From positions 1-6,754 of the forward strand of contig JAJDEC010000590.1 of NCBI GenBank assembly GCA_029259995.1: a DNA stretch of 6,754 nucleotides, written 5' to 3'. How positions within the stretch are numbered: the first letter of the stretch is position 1; every line of letters starts with the position of its first letter. Under the pieces are notes generated by a model that saw only the letters and a list, made by a program, of their open reading frames with translations, made no database searches and was not told where the DNA came from. Below are positions 5,776 to 6,754 of this stretch, piece by piece. The DNA comes from Phycisphaerae bacterium (lineage in GTDB: Bacteria; Planctomycetota; Phycisphaerae; UBA1845; UTPLA1). Position numbers and translations under genes: made by a program.

Positions 5776-6018
5776 ATGAAGCGAATTTTCCTCGCACTCG
5801 CACTCGGCGCTCTGACACTGGCGGGATCCGGATGCCTTGCCGTTTCGGCCACGGATCAGAGCCGGGGCATCAAGCAGACGCATCAAGTCGTCGCCGTCGG
5901 CAACAAGGTCTACCTCGTCAATGTTCGCACAGGCGAAGCGAGTGAGATCGACGTCTCGAACGCCAAACCGCTGAAGGCCGAAGGCGAGATGTCGGATATG
6001 ACCGCCGGCGATCAGTAG
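5776..6018 (+). CDS. Small putative lipoprotein, hypothetical
   Basis: The 80-aa product starts with a typical export signal (MKRIFLALALGALTLAG) ending at SGC, with C20 as the likely lipidated residue. The lipobox AGSGC is imperfect because there is no Leu at -3, so ordinary signal-peptidase cleavage is possible. The mature part is about 60 residues. It contains VVAVGNKVYLVNVRTGEASEIDV (38-60), which reads like a short beta-hairpin, and an acidic tail; no cysteines remain after C20. I recognise no named family. It is the only plus-strand gene here, transcribed away from the amidohydrolase. Its TAG overlaps the stop of the converging methyltransferase gene by 7 bp. Confidence 0.75.
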   Translation: MKRIFLALALGALTLAGSGCLAVSATDQSRGIKQTHQVVAVGNKVYLVNVRTGEASEIDVSNAKPLKAEGEMSDMTAGDQ

Positions 6019-6754
6019 TCGCCCAAGGCGCGCTGCAACGACACGGGAATCGGAATCGCCAGGACATCGCGCGGCTCGAGTTTTCTCAAACCGCCGCCGT
6101 AGAGCCGCGATTGCGCACCGATCGCCTGCTGCGCGGCGTCGCTCAAGAGATACTGGAGCAGCTCCTCAATCGCCTCGGCGTCAATGCGTCGTGGATACAC
6201 GCCGTGAAACGCCGTCAGGTTCAGTGCGCCTGCATCATTCCGGGTAAATCGAAATCGGCCGCGGACAAAAACCGGCGCCCAGATCGGCGCCGCCTTGCGT
6301 TTCTCCGGCCGATACCAGACGGGCCGATGCGACGGCAAATAGCGCGCGTGGATCCCCATGGCGCGGCCTCGTTCCAGATAGGCGACGACGGACTCAGACA
6401 ATGGTGTTCCGGGATCCAGGAGCCAGCACTTCCGGCCTTCCTGCTGGAGCCGCTTGAATTGATTGGCACCAAATGTCGTCGTCGCATGATTCGCCTTCGT
6501 GATACACGGCGTCACGTCGCGCGTGTCGATGCCGGCGTCCTGTCGCTCCGATTCCGTCAATGTGAAATAGTCGTTCGCCCCCGTCGCGATGCCGCGCATG
6601 CAAGTCGCGATGTCGAATAGCGTCGAAGATGCACCGTCCTCACGAATCGCACCTGACGCATCCGCCAGCGTGTTCGTCCACTTCTTCGCCGGATCGAGTG
6701 CAGCGGAATCGGCACGGCGCATGTCGGCAAATCGAAGCCTCGACAGGCTCGCCG
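6012..6754 (-). CDS. Adenine-specific DNA methyltransferase, C-terminal part (5' end beyond window)
   Basis: The frame is open to the right edge without a stop, and the methionine at 6722 is followed by text that looks internal, so the gene continues upstream and only the last 246 residues are seen. Numbering from the edge, RGIATGANDYFTLTESE (about 53-69) and, near the end, SRLYGGGLRKLEPRDVLAIPIP resemble the target-recognition region of Eco57I/TaqI-type N6-adenine methyltransferases; the GGGL.K.EP...L..IP.P ending is characteristic. The catalytic NPPY-type motif and SAM-binding motif would lie in the unseen part, so activity cannot be judged. It may be an orphan methylase or a fused restriction-modification enzyme. 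Its TGA overlaps the end of the lipoprotein gene by 7 bp, with no room for a terminator between the convergent genes. Confidence 0.72.
   Translation of the reverse strand, partial: ASLSRLRFADMRRADSAALDPAKKWTNTLADASGAIREDGASSTLFDIATCMRGIATGANDYFTLTESERQDAGIDTRDVTPCITKANHATTTFGANQFKRLQQEGRKCWLLDPGTPLSESVVAYLERGRAMGIHARYLPSHRPVWYRPEKRKAAPIWAPVFVRGRFRFTRNDAGALNLTAFHGVYPRRIDAEAIEELLQYLLSDAAQQAIGAQSRLYGGGLRKLEPRDVLAIPIPVSLQRALGDY

Overview
The window is GC-rich DNA that looks like a planctomycete chromosome, perhaps of the Phycisphaerae side. This is inferred from three things: a multi-spanning membrane protein with an embedded CxxC...CPECG zinc ribbon (a style common in that phylum), loosely packed genes with GTG/TTG start candidates, and intergenic hairpin repeats. 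No rRNA or tRNA gene, CRISPR array, transposase or integrase is visible.

Layout, left to right. A 17-nt perfect hairpin lies at the left edge. Then come four genes on the minus strand, which in transcription order (right to left) are: an exported M20D-type amidohydrolase (4259-5623), the zinc-ribbon membrane protein (2784-3749, possibly starting as far up as 3878), asparaginyl-tRNA synthetase asnS (1026-2528), and an ADP-ribosylglycohydrolase (DraG-like) gene (75-962) that follows asnS closely. On the right, a small lipoprotein-like gene (5776-6018) is the only plus-strand gene. It diverges from the amidohydrolase across a short spacer holding a promoter-like sequence and a perfect inverted repeat. 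It converges, with a 7-bp overlap, on the C-terminal part of an adenine-specific DNA methyltransferase that runs off the right edge.

Nothing ties these genes into one pathway. asnS and the DraG-like gene may be co-transcribed; the others look like separate housekeeping or envelope genes. I do not see a convincing new multi-gene system.

The most interesting non-coding signal is a family of dispersed hairpin repeats in the two larger minus-strand gaps. Two copies (2661-2689 and 4005-4033) share flanks and loop but differ in the stem at two base pairs, both changed on both sides so that pairing is kept. A third, decayed copy lies inverted at 2732-2762. Other points worth a look are the coiled-coil insertion in AsnRS, an 18-nt palindrome just before the DraG-like start, and a Shine-Dalgarno sequence that moves the amidohydrolase start.
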